DNA from: Paulinella micropora
Lineage: Eukaryota > Cercozoa > Imbricatea > Euglyphida > Paulinellidae
NCBI GenBank assembly: GCA_019918135.1
Contig: WBZZ01000454.1
Span: forward strand, 30,442-94,441
Length of the DNA: 64,000 bases
Direction of reading: 5' to 3'
In this document: positions 18,263 to 29,169 of the stretch, one piece after another
How the letters are laid out: each line of letters begins with the position of its first letter
How positions within the stretch are numbered: position 1 is the first letter of the stretch
Notes under the pieces: generated by a model
Databases searched by the model: none
What the model was told of the DNA's origin: nothing
What the model saw: only the letters and a program-made list of their open reading frames with translations
Made by a program: the position numbers and the translations under genes

Positions 18263-18689
18263 ATGGCGATGCATGCATTAACACTTCAAAGCCTGCAGTA
18301 TTCAAACTACATTACTTCATCACTACCATACTGATTTTTTTAATGTTACCATTCGGATTTTTGAAAAGCATTTGCATTTTTCTTTTATTTCTTCTTCTTG
18401 TTTGTGGTTTTGGCGTTGCATTTGATCCTATTACCTAATAATATATATATATAATGTATATATATGTACAAATATATATTAATACATCCTTATTTTCCCC
18501 CGCCTCTTCAAAGTTTTTTCACCTTCCTGCTTCACTGGCAGCTCCCTTGAAAGTTCTCTCCCTGCTCAAGTTCATTTTCCCCAAGTTTCCCGGGCTCAGT
18601 TCAAGCCTTCATCCATATCATAAGTTTGTTTCATTCCAAGCATTTCGTTTTGACTCTGTGAGTATATTTTTACAACTTTCCTTCTAACT
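18263..18689. other. AT-rich spacer, nothing recognised
   Basis: Includes a TA-alternating stretch (18438-18480). Short ORFs here show hydrophobic low-complexity translations and no domain. Confidence 0.5.
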
Positions 18690-18890
18690 CTTACGCTTCC
18701 CACTTATCATGAATCCCTACTAGTGGCAAGTATTCTATCGTTATTTGTAAAAGTTGATTTGTGAAAAGATAAAACGTAAGTGGTATCAAAAGAGATACAC
18801 TGATGATAACGGAAAACAAAATAAAGCGTAAAAAAAAGGTTGAAAAATTAGAGGAAATACCACTTGAAGAGTGAGAAAGAAAAAGGGAAA
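18690..18890. mobile_element. Degraded inverted-repeat element related to 61858-62351
   Basis: Shares with the 62-kb element the pieces TAGTGGCAAGTATT, GTGGTATCAAAAGAGATA, AAAGCGTAAAAAAAA and TACCACTTGAAG, in a mixture of orientations. It looks like an old MITE-like insertion. The boundaries are approximate. Confidence 0.45.
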
Positions 18891-19412
18891 ATAGGTGACT
18901 AACTAAGAGAAGGGAAGAAAAAAACTTTCAAATATCTACTGAGTTACCGATTATTACCTAATATTAATACATTCCAACACAAGTTGAAGCTTTTATTCTT
19001 TTTTACGTACGATCTGTCAAATTTAAATCCACGCGATTCAGAGTTTGGCCCGCAGGTTGTCGAAAAATCAGGATGAGATCTGAGCATTCAGTGGGATTGA
19101 GAGCGGCTGGATTGATATATATTTTGATTTTTTTTCCAAGCAGCACTCGGGCCAAGGTTTTTTTTCACTTAATTCTTATTAATATTTATTTTTTATACTT
19201 AATATCAACGTATAATAATTCATTTAAACTGAGCAAGGCTGAGAAATCTAGGCCGGTCCTGAGGAGATCCGAGACTCGATGACTCATGATGGGATTGAGA
19301 TGAATCCGCACATCTTGCGACCTATGGGATTTTCTTGAAATAATCAGAGTCCTCACAATTTCTTTCAAAATTTCAAGTCAAACTTATTTGCTAATGATCT
19401 TCTTTATCAATG
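18891..19412. other. AT-rich spacer, nothing recognised
   Basis: Poly(T)/poly(A) tracts and no supported gene, repeat or RNA. Confidence 0.5.
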
Positions 19413-19636
19413 CATCCTTTCTTATGACTATCTCAAGATGTATTCAAGATTTTTCAGGATCCGGCCGGGCATGATCTATCAGAAACGAGGAGCAAAGGTA
19501 GATTAGCTGTAAGCAAGAAATGCATTGATCTCTTGCTTACAGATAATCTACCTTTGCTCCTCGTTTCTGATAGATCATGTCCTGCCGGATCCTGAAAAAT
19601 CTTCAATACATCTTGAGATAGTCATAAGAAAGGATG
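19413..19636. repeat. Near-perfect 224-bp hairpin
   Basis: Arms of about 106 nt (19413-19518 and 19531-19636) match as reverse complements with only about four or five mismatches, separated by a 12-nt loop (AATGCATTGATC). Matching blocks include CATCCTTTCTTATGAC/GTCATAAGAAAGGATG and GTAAGCAAGA/TCTTGCTTAC. A transcript would fold into a long dsRNA. It could be a foldback or MITE element or a small-RNA precursor; I cannot tell which. Confidence 0.85.
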
Positions 19637-20921
19637 AAGATTTGGATGAAGATTTTCAAACCGGGTTGGTAATAATAAGAACCATTTCCACTAGTAAGTT
19701 CCTATGAAATCCAATAGCGAAACAAGATGTAGTATACCGTGGCACGGTGTTACCGTACTGTCGGGTTGTAACCAGGGTAAGAAAGCTTTATACAGTAACA
19801 ACACGTTTGTTCTCACCAGAAGTAAAATACTAAACCCAAGATTGTGGGTCAGAAGAGTCACTGATAGTTTCTTCGCCAGAACGTTCCAATCAGATATCAA
19901 ATTTTGAATTTAAATTACTATTTGGATGTATGATATTACGAACGACAGTGAACACCGTCCGTGCATGTAACTATCGGAATGAATACCGTAACGGACCGAA
20001 ACATTAATATTGTGTTAAACTTTCTTCAAATTTTTACTTCAAGTTTACACTTCTATTTTTAGTTCCGTTACTTCATTTTTCCATTTATTTATCAACTGTC
20101 ATAACTTGTATTTGTTACGTGTTCAACTGTCGTTAACAGATCAATTATTTCCCTTTACCTGTTAACTTTTTCGAAAGTGTTGACTATTGCCTTTTCCCCA
20201 TATCACAAACTTTATTTCCTTAGACCGCTTTTTCTGGTCCACAGTGATAATTATTGATAGATAAAATAGGCAACACACCAGGTAAAGTGGCATTTAACTT
20301 TATTTTTTCCCAGACTGACTTGAACAACTCCAACCGCTACACAACTCGTGATCGCACTTGAAATATTCTCGTTAGTTCTCAGAATTTGCATTGTTTCGAA
20401 AGGTACAAGTAGTCTGTCAAGAGGGTCTACTAAATAAACTAGAATTGACCATCCCAGCGTCTTTTGGTACCTACCCTGTTCTCGGAAGTATTTTGAGATC
20501 AAATGGCAGCAGTGTGTGTATTCATTTGAATGCCTGTTGGTAATTTCCTCACAGGAGGCTAGTCAAGACTTACAATTCGAATTTCCCTTGATTTTCGGAA
20601 GAGTCACACCTTGTGTGTGCTGTCGACAGCTCGAATTGGGGAACTCCTACCTGCTTTTGGAAACACCAACAGCGAGCACGCTCAAGATCACCCATCACAC
20701 CCACACAGTGCAGCTAGTTCATCTATCTATGAGTGGCCGGTCATGGGGACCGTTGTGCATGTTCACCACACGCAGAGAGGAGACTTTGTACTGTGTATTC
20801 AAGTTCTGTTCAAGTCTGTTCAAGTCTGTTCAAGTTCATTGCATACATAGGACAGTCCCTCAGTCAAGACCATCGAGTAGCAAACATCTCATAAGGTCTC
20901 CTTTGCAAATTCCAGACCTTT
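19637..20921. other. Spacer upstream of the Gypsy gag, no gene supported
   Basis: AT-rich until about 20500, then mixed. The short triplicated word CAAGTCTGTT occurs at 20811-20830. If the Gypsy element has a 5' LTR it should lie here, but I find no sequence repeated downstream of its integrase. Confidence 0.45.
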
Positions 20922-20937
20922 TTGCTACACGGTGGGT

Positions 20938-21560
20938 CTTTTACGTTCAGGTGTGACGAAATGAGTCTTCCAGCCTCGTTTCCACGACCCAATTACGACC
21001 TGGTCTCCAAGGAAGTCTACTATCGTGAAGAGTGTCTCAACATTTTTCGCACGCTGCACACCACCCTCAAGGTCCCATTCATGGAGACATACCGCAAGGC
21101 CCTCAAGGACGGCTCGGCAAAGAAGCTCTCTCCCCAGACGGATGGAATCACTCGCGCCCACTTCATCAAGGTTCCTCATGACCTTAGAAAAAGACCTTTG
21201 CCCCCTCCTAGCGAAAGCGGTTAAGGATGGCCTTCTCAACCTTGAGGAGCCTTTTATCCACGTGCAGCCCCTTGAGCAGATGGTAGATTACTGGCTTGAC
21301 CCCTCTGTTTTCCACAAGTGGACCTCTTTTAGGGGTGAGAGAGACTTAGCCATTAGTCGATACAACGACCTTGCGAAAAAGGTTGGTTGGGTTTTATCCC
21401 CGGATTACGTCCCCAGCTCTTTGCTCTACGGGACTGGAGCTGTGCCCACGGGCACGGTGGCCCCTACCATGGGACTACCTCGCCCTCCGCCGGCAGCTGC
21501 AACCGACGGCGATGCCTACGGCTACGGTGACAGCTGGATTGCCGGCATCGTCATCGTCAT
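20938..21560 (+). pseudogene. Gypsy Gag-like N-terminal region, frameshifted
   Basis: The first frame (ATG at 20961, MSLPASFPRP) is predicted to be alpha-helical and runs to 21224. At about 21185 the coherent protein passes into the frame ending in the AVPTGTVAPT region, which includes LLNLEEPFIHVQ and WLDPSVFHKW. Assignment to Gag rests on position upstream of the knuckle and protease; I recognise no named domain. Confidence 0.45.
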
Positions 21561-22428
21561 CGTCGACGTCGGCAGCTTCGACCTTACGTCCCGTGGCCGT
21601 TCCCACTCCGATGAGATTTCCTTCGTCAGGCTCGCGACGAACCGGTGGGCCCCTTGCATCCTTTGCAGGTCGAGGCTTTCGTCCCACGGGAAGTAGTCTG
21701 GGCCCTACGAGCGGGTCAGAAGCACAGCGGTCTCTGTTTAGTCGACCGAGACAGGCTTCTGAGGGGGTACTTTCCCCACAGGCATCAGGGTACGACTCAG
21801 TTCCGACTCCGACGTTTTCTCGCCGGAGCCCAAGCTTCCCGGGATCATTCTCCTCCTCTCCGGACTCCCGGTACGAGGACAGCGGCACGCTTTTCGTTTC
21901 CCCGTACGAGGGACGACGGGAAGGAAGGGTAGTCGAGGAGGAGGAAGAATTGAAGGCACAGCCTCTGTTTTCTTTCTTTCCCGAACGAGAGGCAGAGCTG
22001 GCCGACGGTAAGAGCCTCCTCAAATCCCCCCGAGACGAGCAGTCATCTGTCCGTTCTGCCCTTCCACGAGTCGTGGCCTTCGCCACAGTTAGGCAGTCGA
22101 CCCCGCCGGCTGGTGAGGGTGACGGCGACGGAGGGCCCATTGTTGCTGTCACGGATCCCGCAGCCACCCTTCAGCGGTAACCCCGGTGGTGGCCGAAGAG
22201 GTCGTAGCCGACCCAGCCGTCCCGGCGACCGAAGCAGAGGTGGGGAACCCGTCTGGTGGTAATGCGGCGACCGGCACAGCCTCTAGTAGTAGCGAACCGT
22301 CCTCGTCGAGTAGCTCCCAGCCGTCACGTACCCGTAGCGGTGTGCCTTTTAGTGGTAGCACCGTCCTTATGATGGCTGCGCCTGTGGAGTCCGCTACCGA
22401 ACGATACCAACGGCGTATGAGAGATTAA
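21545..22428 (+). pseudogene. Ser/Pro/Glu-rich linker region of the Gypsy polyprotein
   Basis: Two consecutive ORF pieces (to 22180 and 22186-22428) encode low-complexity Ser, Pro, Glu-rich protein including a short poly-Ser run. No domain is visible. It probably corresponds to the disordered part of Gag between the capsid-like region and the knuckle. Confidence 0.4.
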
Positions 22429-22683
22429 GAAACTAAAGTTTGATAAGGTATCATTAGGATACACGTTGAGACTTTTTTTTTCCAACCTCTCTCTTTTCAT
22501 GACCCAGGCAGAGGCCTAAACCTTCCTCAACGCGTGGTCAGCAAGGATTTCTTTCGCGGACTCCTACGTGAAGTCCCTGCAGCTTTTGCCATGGATCTGG
22601 TTGGACTATCACGTAGACTCACGATGGAAAGTTGATATAGTCTACGATGTCACCTAATCTTTGGTCCGAGCTACAGGAACGAC

Positions 22684-23375
22684 ATGAAGCGACGATCGAA
22701 AGAAGACTTGGCAACTTTTATCACGCATCTGCAGAAGCTTTTCAGACAGCTAAAGAACGAAGGCCTAGTGGCCGAGTAAGCCCATAAGTATGAGGTAACC
22801 CGGCGATGTGTCTCCCATATGGAGATAAAACACATAGAGTCTTTGCAGGAGGAAAGAAAGAAGCGAGGTATCCAGCCGACACGTACGTTGGAAGTGCTGA
22901 GGTATCTTATCCTCAAAGCCAATCCACGTACCTTGACGGATTGGGACCCCAAGATGATCCTGACGTCTCCGGACTCAGACTCCGGCCAACGCCCTCCTCG
23001 TAAGGAGAGGGCCAAGACGAGCACCAGGAAGACGAGTACCAAGTGGCCCCGCGACATCCCTTCGAGCAGTCAACTGCAAGCCGTGGCGAAGCAAGCGTCG
23101 GCAACCCATCAGCAGAGTAAGCCGAAGTCTGGCCCGAAACTGGACCAACGCAAGGGCCATGCGCCTTTGAGTTTGTCTGGCGGGCGTTTGGCAACCAAGA
23201 CTGCACTCTTCTCTGGGCCAACGCGATCGAGATCGCCAAGCCGACCCAGTGGACGAAGGACCCCGCCAAGGAAAGCCGCGCGCCGCACAACAAGAGCTCT
23301 GAGCCCTGTGCCTACTGCCAACACTTCGGAAAGGTCGACAAACCTAACCATACTCTCGAAATTTGTAGGACACGC
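22684..23375 (+). pseudogene. Gypsy Gag C-terminal region with CCHC zinc knuckle
   Basis: Helical, charged segments (KRRSKEDLATFITHLQ; a TAA interrupts near 22778; then IKHIESLQEERKKRG) precede a basic region. A zinc-knuckle-like motif lies at 23307-23366: C-X2-C-X10-H-X4-C, reading CAYCQHFG to HTLEIC. The long C-to-H spacing is atypical. The pieces fall in different frames. Confidence 0.55.
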
Positions 23376-23589
23376 ATGCGCGACTTGGAGAAGGGGCTCA
23401 ACTCTCACTGGTGCCCGCCGCGGACCTCGAAGCAGCGCTCCGGCCCCGGACAGAAGGATCGCCGCGGCAAAGGAACGCAAGGAGTCTGCGGTGACGGCAT
23501 TAATAATTTCCTCCCAGGAGACTGCGGATATCCCCGAAGATTTAAGTCCCAGAAAGATATTGGACGGCGGGATTGACACGGCTCTCGAA

Positions 23590-24020
23590 TGCCGCTATGT
23601 CGCTCCCGTACGACCGCGTAAGGCAAATGTCCTCCAAGGACGGGTCCTGGCTCTTGCCGGACTGAATCAGGCCGCCGATAAGGCTATTGACATCTTTGTC
23701 ATGGTTGACACAGGGTGTAATACCTTGGGGCTGATTCACCCGTGCTTGACTGAATCAGGCCGCCGATAAGGCTATTGACATCTTTGTCATTGTTGACACA
23801 GGGTGTAATACCTTGGGGCTGATTCGCCCACGCTTGTCCCCCAAAATGGGCCTGATTGAGATGGATTTGCCCAGCCTGACAGCCCGCACGGCTCAAGGAA
23901 TCATAACGATGGTTAGAGGTATACGTCTGTACATCCAAGTCCTCTGCACGAGAGGCTGGGATGAGATCTATCTCTATACCTCTCAGCATGTTCCCCGGGA
24001 GCGGATATTTTGCTTGGTAC
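23590..24020 (+). pseudogene. Gypsy aspartic protease with duplicated active site
   Basis: The sequence VMVDTGCNTLGLIHP gives the retroviral-type DTG catalytic motif. An 88-bp tandem duplication repeats the active-site segment (second copy VIVDTGCNTLG), and because 88 is not a multiple of three the second copy is in another frame. Downstream of the second copy the protease continues coherently (RLSPKMGLIEMDLP through YLYTSQHV, then IFCLVLPL). The intact protein would process the polyprotein; this copy could not. Confidence 0.75.
23661..23836 (+). repeat. 88-bp tandem duplication across the protease active site
   Basis: Units 23661-23748 and 23749-23836 both start ACTGAATCAGGCCGCC. They differ at only a few positions (ATGGTT versus ATTGTT; TTCACC versus TTCGCC), so the duplication is fairly recent. 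Confidence 0.9.
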
Positions 24021-25023
24021 TGCCCTTATCATGCAGACCAACAATTTTCCACGGATGCACTCTTCACCCGCATGGCAGCCGGCCAACAGTGGCCGACTTT
24101 GCCGACACGGGCGGAGAACGAACAAATCCTTTTGGATGAGTTCGAGATCCTGAACCCGCCCCGACAGCCCAGCGAGACTGTCAACCAAGTTTTACGAAGC
24201 AGGACCATTCTAAGAGATGGTCCCTGCCAACAGATGGTCACGCTGATGGACCTCCCTTCGGATGATAACGAAGAGGGAGCCCAACAGCAAGACCTTAAGG
24301 AATATCCCTTCAGTCTCCTCCCTTTGGTGGCAATCACCACCGACGGGAGTGACGATGAGGAGGAAAAGGAAGAAAAGAAGGAGGCCGAGAAGACGATCGA
24401 CGAGGAAGAAAGTAGTTCGGGGCGTACTACTACCCCATCACGACAGACCCGCTCTCGGTGCGCATCAGAAAGACTGAATAGCACACCGGTCTCGTCGTTT
24501 CCGGTCGAGGGTCCACCCCCGACACGAGAAGAGCCGGACGTGATCCCACAGGGTCCACCGTCACCTGTATCACCTGCGAAGTTAGCCCCAGTTGCTCTTG
24601 GAGGAGCTTGAAGCCAAGCTCGAGCTCGAGCTCATCGAGTTCATCGAGCTCGGGGCAAGACCAGACCAACGGGCCGCGCAGTTCTCACGAGTGACACCCG
24701 GTGGTACATCGCCCATTTCTTTCGCATCCGCCTCGCCTCCCGGCATAGTGCGGAAACCCGGATCTAAGAATACCCCTGCAAGATCATCGCTCCCCCTCTC
24801 TAACGTTACAAGACCCGCTTCTGCTAGTGTGGCATCGCCCTCTTACTCAAGGGGTATGTCACCAGCGTCTCCTAACACTATGTTGCAACTGCAAGCTAGC
24901 GTTGCATCGCCCGCCCATGCTAACACACAGGCCCATCCTCTGACACCGATACAGGAGACGAAGGAAGTGATAGTGAAAGAAGAATCACCCCCAGCGCCGG
25001 CATCGTCCCCCATTTCGAACTAG
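24020..25023 (+). pseudogene. Unrecognised acidic and Pro/Ser-rich ORFs downstream of protease
   Basis: One ORF (to 24611) contains an acidic Glu/Lys-rich stretch and a Ser/Thr/Pro-rich end. The next (24592-25023) is Ser/Pro/Ala-rich. A palindromic GAGCTC-rich word repeats near 24618-24650. No domain is visible and it is not clear that this belongs to the Gypsy element. Confidence 0.35.
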
Positions 25024-25027
25024 CTCT

Positions 25028-25627
25028 ATGTCGGCATCACAAGCCCTATCACTCCCGCCTTTAGTCTCGCAACCATCCTCCCCAACATATGCAGAACTCT
25101 GTGGACAAAGGACACAACGAGCTTTGGGTTTTTCAACTATACCCCTTCGTTATGGGATCGTTTTTCCTACTGCATCCCGAACTTTCCCAGAGCAACAATA
25201 TCGCCTAACCAACTTCACTCTTATCACACACCGTAACCCTATTACGGATAGTGACAATAGACAGCTAGGCGAGGGTCGCCTGTCTCCACGAAGGGCAGGT
25301 ATAGCCACCCCAAGCATACGAAAAAATTATTCCTCGCACGCAGGTACCCAAATGGCCACTCGAACACGTATCGAGTTCGAAACTGAACTATGGCGCCAAG
25401 GCAATCGCGCGATGCCCGCCCGACAAGTGGGAGGAATAGTAATGAGGGATCTCTATGATGAGGGGAAGACCCTATCCATCATTCAGAGCCCGGTTCTACG
25501 CCTCCACCCTTATTGGGATGACTTGGTTCAGTTCGGCTCACACCAAGACTGTGGCCATCGCTGCTACCATTACCTGCCTTACATCGTTCGGGTATTGGGA
25601 GTATACGACGATCCGTCTTTTTTATAA
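25028..25627 (+). CDS. Unrecognised 199-codon ORF
   Basis: ATG at 25028. Length and mixed composition make it more plausible than the surrounding frames, and it begins only 5 bp after the preceding ORF stop. I recognise no domain. The ORF sits in the unusual block between protease and RT. Confidence 0.35.
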   Translation: MSASQALSLPPLVSQPSSPTYAELCGQRTQRALGFSTIPLRYGIVFPTASRTFPEQQYRLTNFTLITHRNPITDSDNRQLGEGRLSPRRAGIATPSIRKNYSSHAGTQMATRTRIEFETELWRQGNRAMPARQVGGIVMRDLYDEGKTLSIIQSPVLRLHPYWDDLVQFGSHQDCGHRCYHYLPYIVRVLGVYDDPSFL

Positions 25628-25783
25628 CGGGAATAACATCCGAGTGGTACGCCACCGTATCGATATCCTCCCGGTTCTCGAGGGGGTGGCTACCGCATCT
25701 ACACGCATGACGGCAGAATTGACGAACATGCATGTGAAGCCCGTATCATAGACGACAACGCGCATACAAACCAATACAATTAC

Positions 25784-26479
25784 GTGACCACACAACTAGG
25801 CACAAATCAGCTGAACCGATCGGTAGCATATGTCACTCCAAGGGTTCAGCAGGCCACGTCGTGGGCCCGTATATCCACACGCATGATGGCACATGTCATG
25901 GCTCAGGTTACCCCTACGAATAGGATTTTCCTAGATAACGAGGGATATATCGCACCCTGTATCGGTCCTGGGTATATTGACCCTCAAATCACCCACACCT
26001 TTACAGGCGCTGCATTGAAATGCAAGAACGTCTGTCATCCGGGCCATCCTTCCACTTTTGTGCCGGAGGATATCCTACTCTCGGAATGCATAGCCTTTGT
26101 CCCGTTATTGAAAGAGGACGGCGCGTCTCGTACCGCTCAGGATGAGAACGCCGATAGGAACAAAAGCACGTCAAACCAGAGTGACAGACAGTTCGTCCTA
26201 ACGAACCGATTCGCCAAGCATATCGCGAGATTGCTAAATGGCCTCTCTCTCAAGTTGGTGCTGCCAGCTTTGGTGATGAATCGGACTCCGCTGGCGGTGT
26301 TTCATCACCCGCCGATTTGGGGACGATCCAGATCTCAGATGGCTTCTATTCTGGCTTTGGGATTGGGGGCATGGAACCAATCTCCGATACTTTTCTGTTT
26401 AGAACTTACATGGCGTTCACAGCAGAACGACCATGTGGTTTCGTGGCGCACTTGTCAGGGCTCTATCCGGGAAGTGTGA
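25784..26479 (+). CDS. Unrecognised ORF, faint dUTPase-like pattern
   Basis: The segment around residues 60-110 (GPGYIDPQITHTF, then VPEDILLSECIAFVPL) has the general look of the dUTPase/dCTP-deaminase fold, where a glycine-rich turn with an Asp-Pro is followed by a beta-strand of the GDRIAQL type. The canonical motif residues are not clearly present, so this is only a suggestion. Coding coherence appears to be lost after about 26280, where the neighbouring frame (26317-26595) reads more naturally. Confidence 0.3.
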   Translation: MTTQLGTNQLNRSVAYVTPRVQQATSWARISTRMMAHVMAQVTPTNRIFLDNEGYIAPCIGPGYIDPQITHTFTGAALKCKNVCHPGHPSTFVPEDILLSECIAFVPLLKEDGASRTAQDENADRNKSTSNQSDRQFVLTNRFAKHIARLLNGLSLKLVLPALVMNRTPLAVFHHPPIWGRSRSQMASILALGLGAWNQSPILFCLELTWRSQQNDHVVSWRTCQGSIREV

Positions 26480-26934
26480 CACAGAGTGTGCATCAACAGA
26501 TTCTGAGCCACACTGTCCCATTCCCATGGTACCCACACCCATACGGTAACGCCCGTGCGGACTGGGGGGAGCACCGCACAGCCTCACGCACCTGAACATC
26601 TTGGCTGCCCTTTATTCATACAGTACGAATTCGTTTTTGACTACATGTGGCAATGGTTTGCATGTCTATACTATCTTTGGCGCTTTCCATCGAACACGGA
26701 CATACGGTATTGCACCCATCCCTATGACATCAAGCAGCAAACTCGGACTCACGCGACATAGGTCTTTTACGCGGAGATGCCTGCGTCCTATTTCAGCCAT
26801 TGGATATGACAATTTGCACGACGAACAGTCAGCATCCTATCCTTAGGACCGATCAATAGGTACAAGGCGGCGCCCCGCTTCGGCGTCACTTTCACGACTC
26901 CGAAACAAGACAGATCCTTGAACAAAAGATCAAT

Positions 26935-27330
26935 GTGTTGCGGAATCCATCCTCAATGATGGAAGAACGATGGACTAGGGGCACCGACGACCGAGCCCCG
27001 GTACAGCGTTATTTACTTCACGAAGTACCGCAGGGTACATACGACCAGATATTCTGGTGCACAACCACACAAGCTGTGCCTTTCTTTGTGCAAGTAAAGA
27101 CCGAAGTGCGGGCGCTACAGTACACCCTCAACGCGGAAGCGTATGAGGAAACCCAAGTAGTAGTGCACCCAGGTAGTTATTCACCTTGTCTCCAGGCGGA
27201 CATTTGGAACCCGTACTCGAGAGCACTACGAGCCAAGGGTTACCCATACGGCGTCCCGTCCATACATCAGGATATGGACGTCAAAGGACGCAGCGCGTAT
27301 CGATCTGGCATCGACATATCTTGGAACTAG
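26935..27330 (+). CDS. Unrecognised 131-codon ORF
   Basis: Mixed composition with a coherent stretch (LHEVPQGTYDQIFWC to GYPYGVPS). No known domain; start uncertain (the reported start is a TTG). Part of the block between protease and RT. Confidence 0.35.
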   Translation: MLRNPSSMMEERWTRGTDDRAPVQRYLLHEVPQGTYDQIFWCTTTQAVPFFVQVKTEVRALQYTLNAEAYEETQVVVHPGSYSPCLQADIWNPYSRALRAKGYPYGVPSIHQDMDVKGRSAYRSGIDISWN

Positions 27331-27334
27331 GTTA

Positions 27335-27751
27335 GTGGCCCAGGATAGACGGGACACAGCCGCTTACTTGAATCTACCACTTGTACCCGTCGATCCCGGA
27401 TGGGACTCTGTCTTTTCATTGCAAACACAGCGACGCCTCGAGGCGGCGATGAGATTAAATCGCATCCTGCCTGAAGATGCTGACATGTTTTCAACGAATG
27501 GACACATCCCGCCCGCCTTGCCGCCTCGGAGCCCGGCAACAGCCTATCCCGAGTTCAAGATTTTCTCTGAAGAAGATGAAAAAGAAGAGAAAGTCTTCAC
27601 ACAACGAAGACCTTATCCTCTTCCATCATCATCTTCATCATCATCTTCATCATCTTCATCGTCATCGTCATCATCATCTTCACATAAACGTTCCATAGTC
27701 CCTCCGCGGCATCTGCCGTGCAGGGGCGACATGTTGTACAGCTTACATTGA
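27335..27751 (+). CDS. Unrecognised ORF with poly-Ser tract
   Basis: Starts 5 bp after the previous ORF, with a plausible folded N-terminal half (LNLPLVPVDPGWDSVF) and an acidic patch. A poly-Ser run encoded by a TCATCT-type repeat (27624-27690) follows. Function unknown. Confidence 0.35.
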   Translation: MAQDRRDTAAYLNLPLVPVDPGWDSVFSLQTQRRLEAAMRLNRILPEDADMFSTNGHIPPALPPRSPATAYPEFKIFSEEDEKEEKVFTQRRPYPLPSSSSSSSSSSSSSSSSSSSHKRSIVPPRHLPCRGDMLYSLH

Positions 27752-28103
27752 CAGGTGAGACGGCTTTGGTGCCAAGCAAGCGTCTTTGGGGCCATCAAAT
27801 ACCCTTTCTCCGCCTTACCGCCAGCGCCAACGAGAGCGTCTATCGCCATGCAATAGTTTATGCTCTCTATATGTTCAATCCCGCTCGACTCCGAGCGGCC
27901 CCTTATCCGCCGATTCGAAATCACAGCGGCGATTGGCTTATGACGGGCGAAGTGGCAAGGATGCGGTAGAGGATCTCCCGTCTTCAGAGGACTCTGGTAA
28001 GACGGAACGCCGCCGACGCAAGAAGCCCAAGACCAGCTGCCGGCCCGACGCCCGACGACGACGAAGTCATGACGACGACGACGACAACCAAGGCCCAGAC
28101 GGT

Positions 28104-28205
28104 GCTTCATCTTCTTCTTCATCTTCTTCTTCATCTTCTTCTTCATCTTCTTCTTCATCTTCTTCTTCATCTTCTTCTTCATCTTCTTCTTCATCTTCGT
28201 CCTCC
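28104..28205 (+). repeat. TCATCTTCTTCT minisatellite
   Basis: About eight copies of a 12-bp TTC/TCA-type unit, read as poly-Ser on the plus strand and as Glu/Asp-rich or Lys/Met-rich runs in minus-strand frames. The long minus-strand ORFs across it are artefacts of the repeat. Confidence 0.9.
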
Positions 28206-28683
28206 AGCTCTGCTCCGGCCCCGAGCGCAAAATCGGGTAGCCGGACGTCAGATAAGCAGGAGAGAACTGAAGATAAGAATAAGAACAAGGAACAGAGTGG
28301 GAGAGGCAGCCGTGGCAAAACCCATAAGGTACGAACATGGCACTATCATGAGGTTGCCTACGACCGCCAAGGTAAGCGGTACTTCGGGCTATGTCACGAG
28401 GTGAACGCAAGCCCAAACGCACTCAGCACCAAGCCCAACAGCAGCGTTTGCGACAGGCCATGATCCATGGTTGGAAAAATCCAGTCCAGAGATGGATTAC
28501 GGGTATTCCGACTCAGCGACACCGAAGCAAACTGCCAAGGCGCGGTCCGAGACACGTACAGAGCGGGCCTAGCCTGCCCCGACCGGCTGACAGCCGACCC
28601 CAGAACTTAGCTCCGGAGACGCCCAGCAATATTTATGCACCACGCGCAACCCATCTCCGGCAACGAAATACGGAAGTGCCACC

Positions 28684-28962
28684 AACGCATTCGATGCTTA
28701 TCCTCCGACGCAGTGACAACCCACGGAGCCGTGTCCGAGCCCCATCATGCCCCATATTGTGGCCCAGCTATTGTTACCGCATGATCGGGAACAACCCCCA
28801 ATCAGCGGTCTAGATTGGCTCTCTATGAACATAACTTCCGACCCAGGTATATTACTCGTCACACAAGATGACATCACTGGCCTATTCCGCCAGCCTTTTC
28901 ATGGGATCGGCCGCCGTAACGCTCTAGAAAATCTTTCGCTCTTTTTTCTGAGGGAGGGTTGA
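28684..28962 (+). CDS. Unrecognised ORF upstream of Gypsy RT
   Basis: The frame that opens before 28747 reads coherently (MPHIVAQLLLPHDREQ; ISGLDWLSMNITSDPG; TQDDITGLFRQPF) and stops at 28962. It lies about 200 bp before the first recognisable RT residues. A protease-RT linker is possible; no named domain is seen. Confidence 0.35.
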
Positions 28963-29169
28963 GGTTGGAGCTAATTGCATCCGGGCCGAACTTGGGTTTA
29001 GGCGGTTCGGCCTTCTTTTCCTTCTGTTCATCCAGGTATTGTCGACATAGTCGCTCTGAGAGCATCAAAACGGGGTCTTGTTTTACGCATACCGTTATCT
29101 CTTTGAAGCCACGTCCAGCCGCACAGCCTATTTGGGTTCCCTGCCCTAGATGGACGCCTGCTGTCTGAG

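Noticed and set aside
27613..28422. 269-codon minus-strand ORF with KMKKKMKKK repeats
   Set aside because: It is the complement of the TCATCTTCTTCT minisatellite; the flanking residues are not protein-like.
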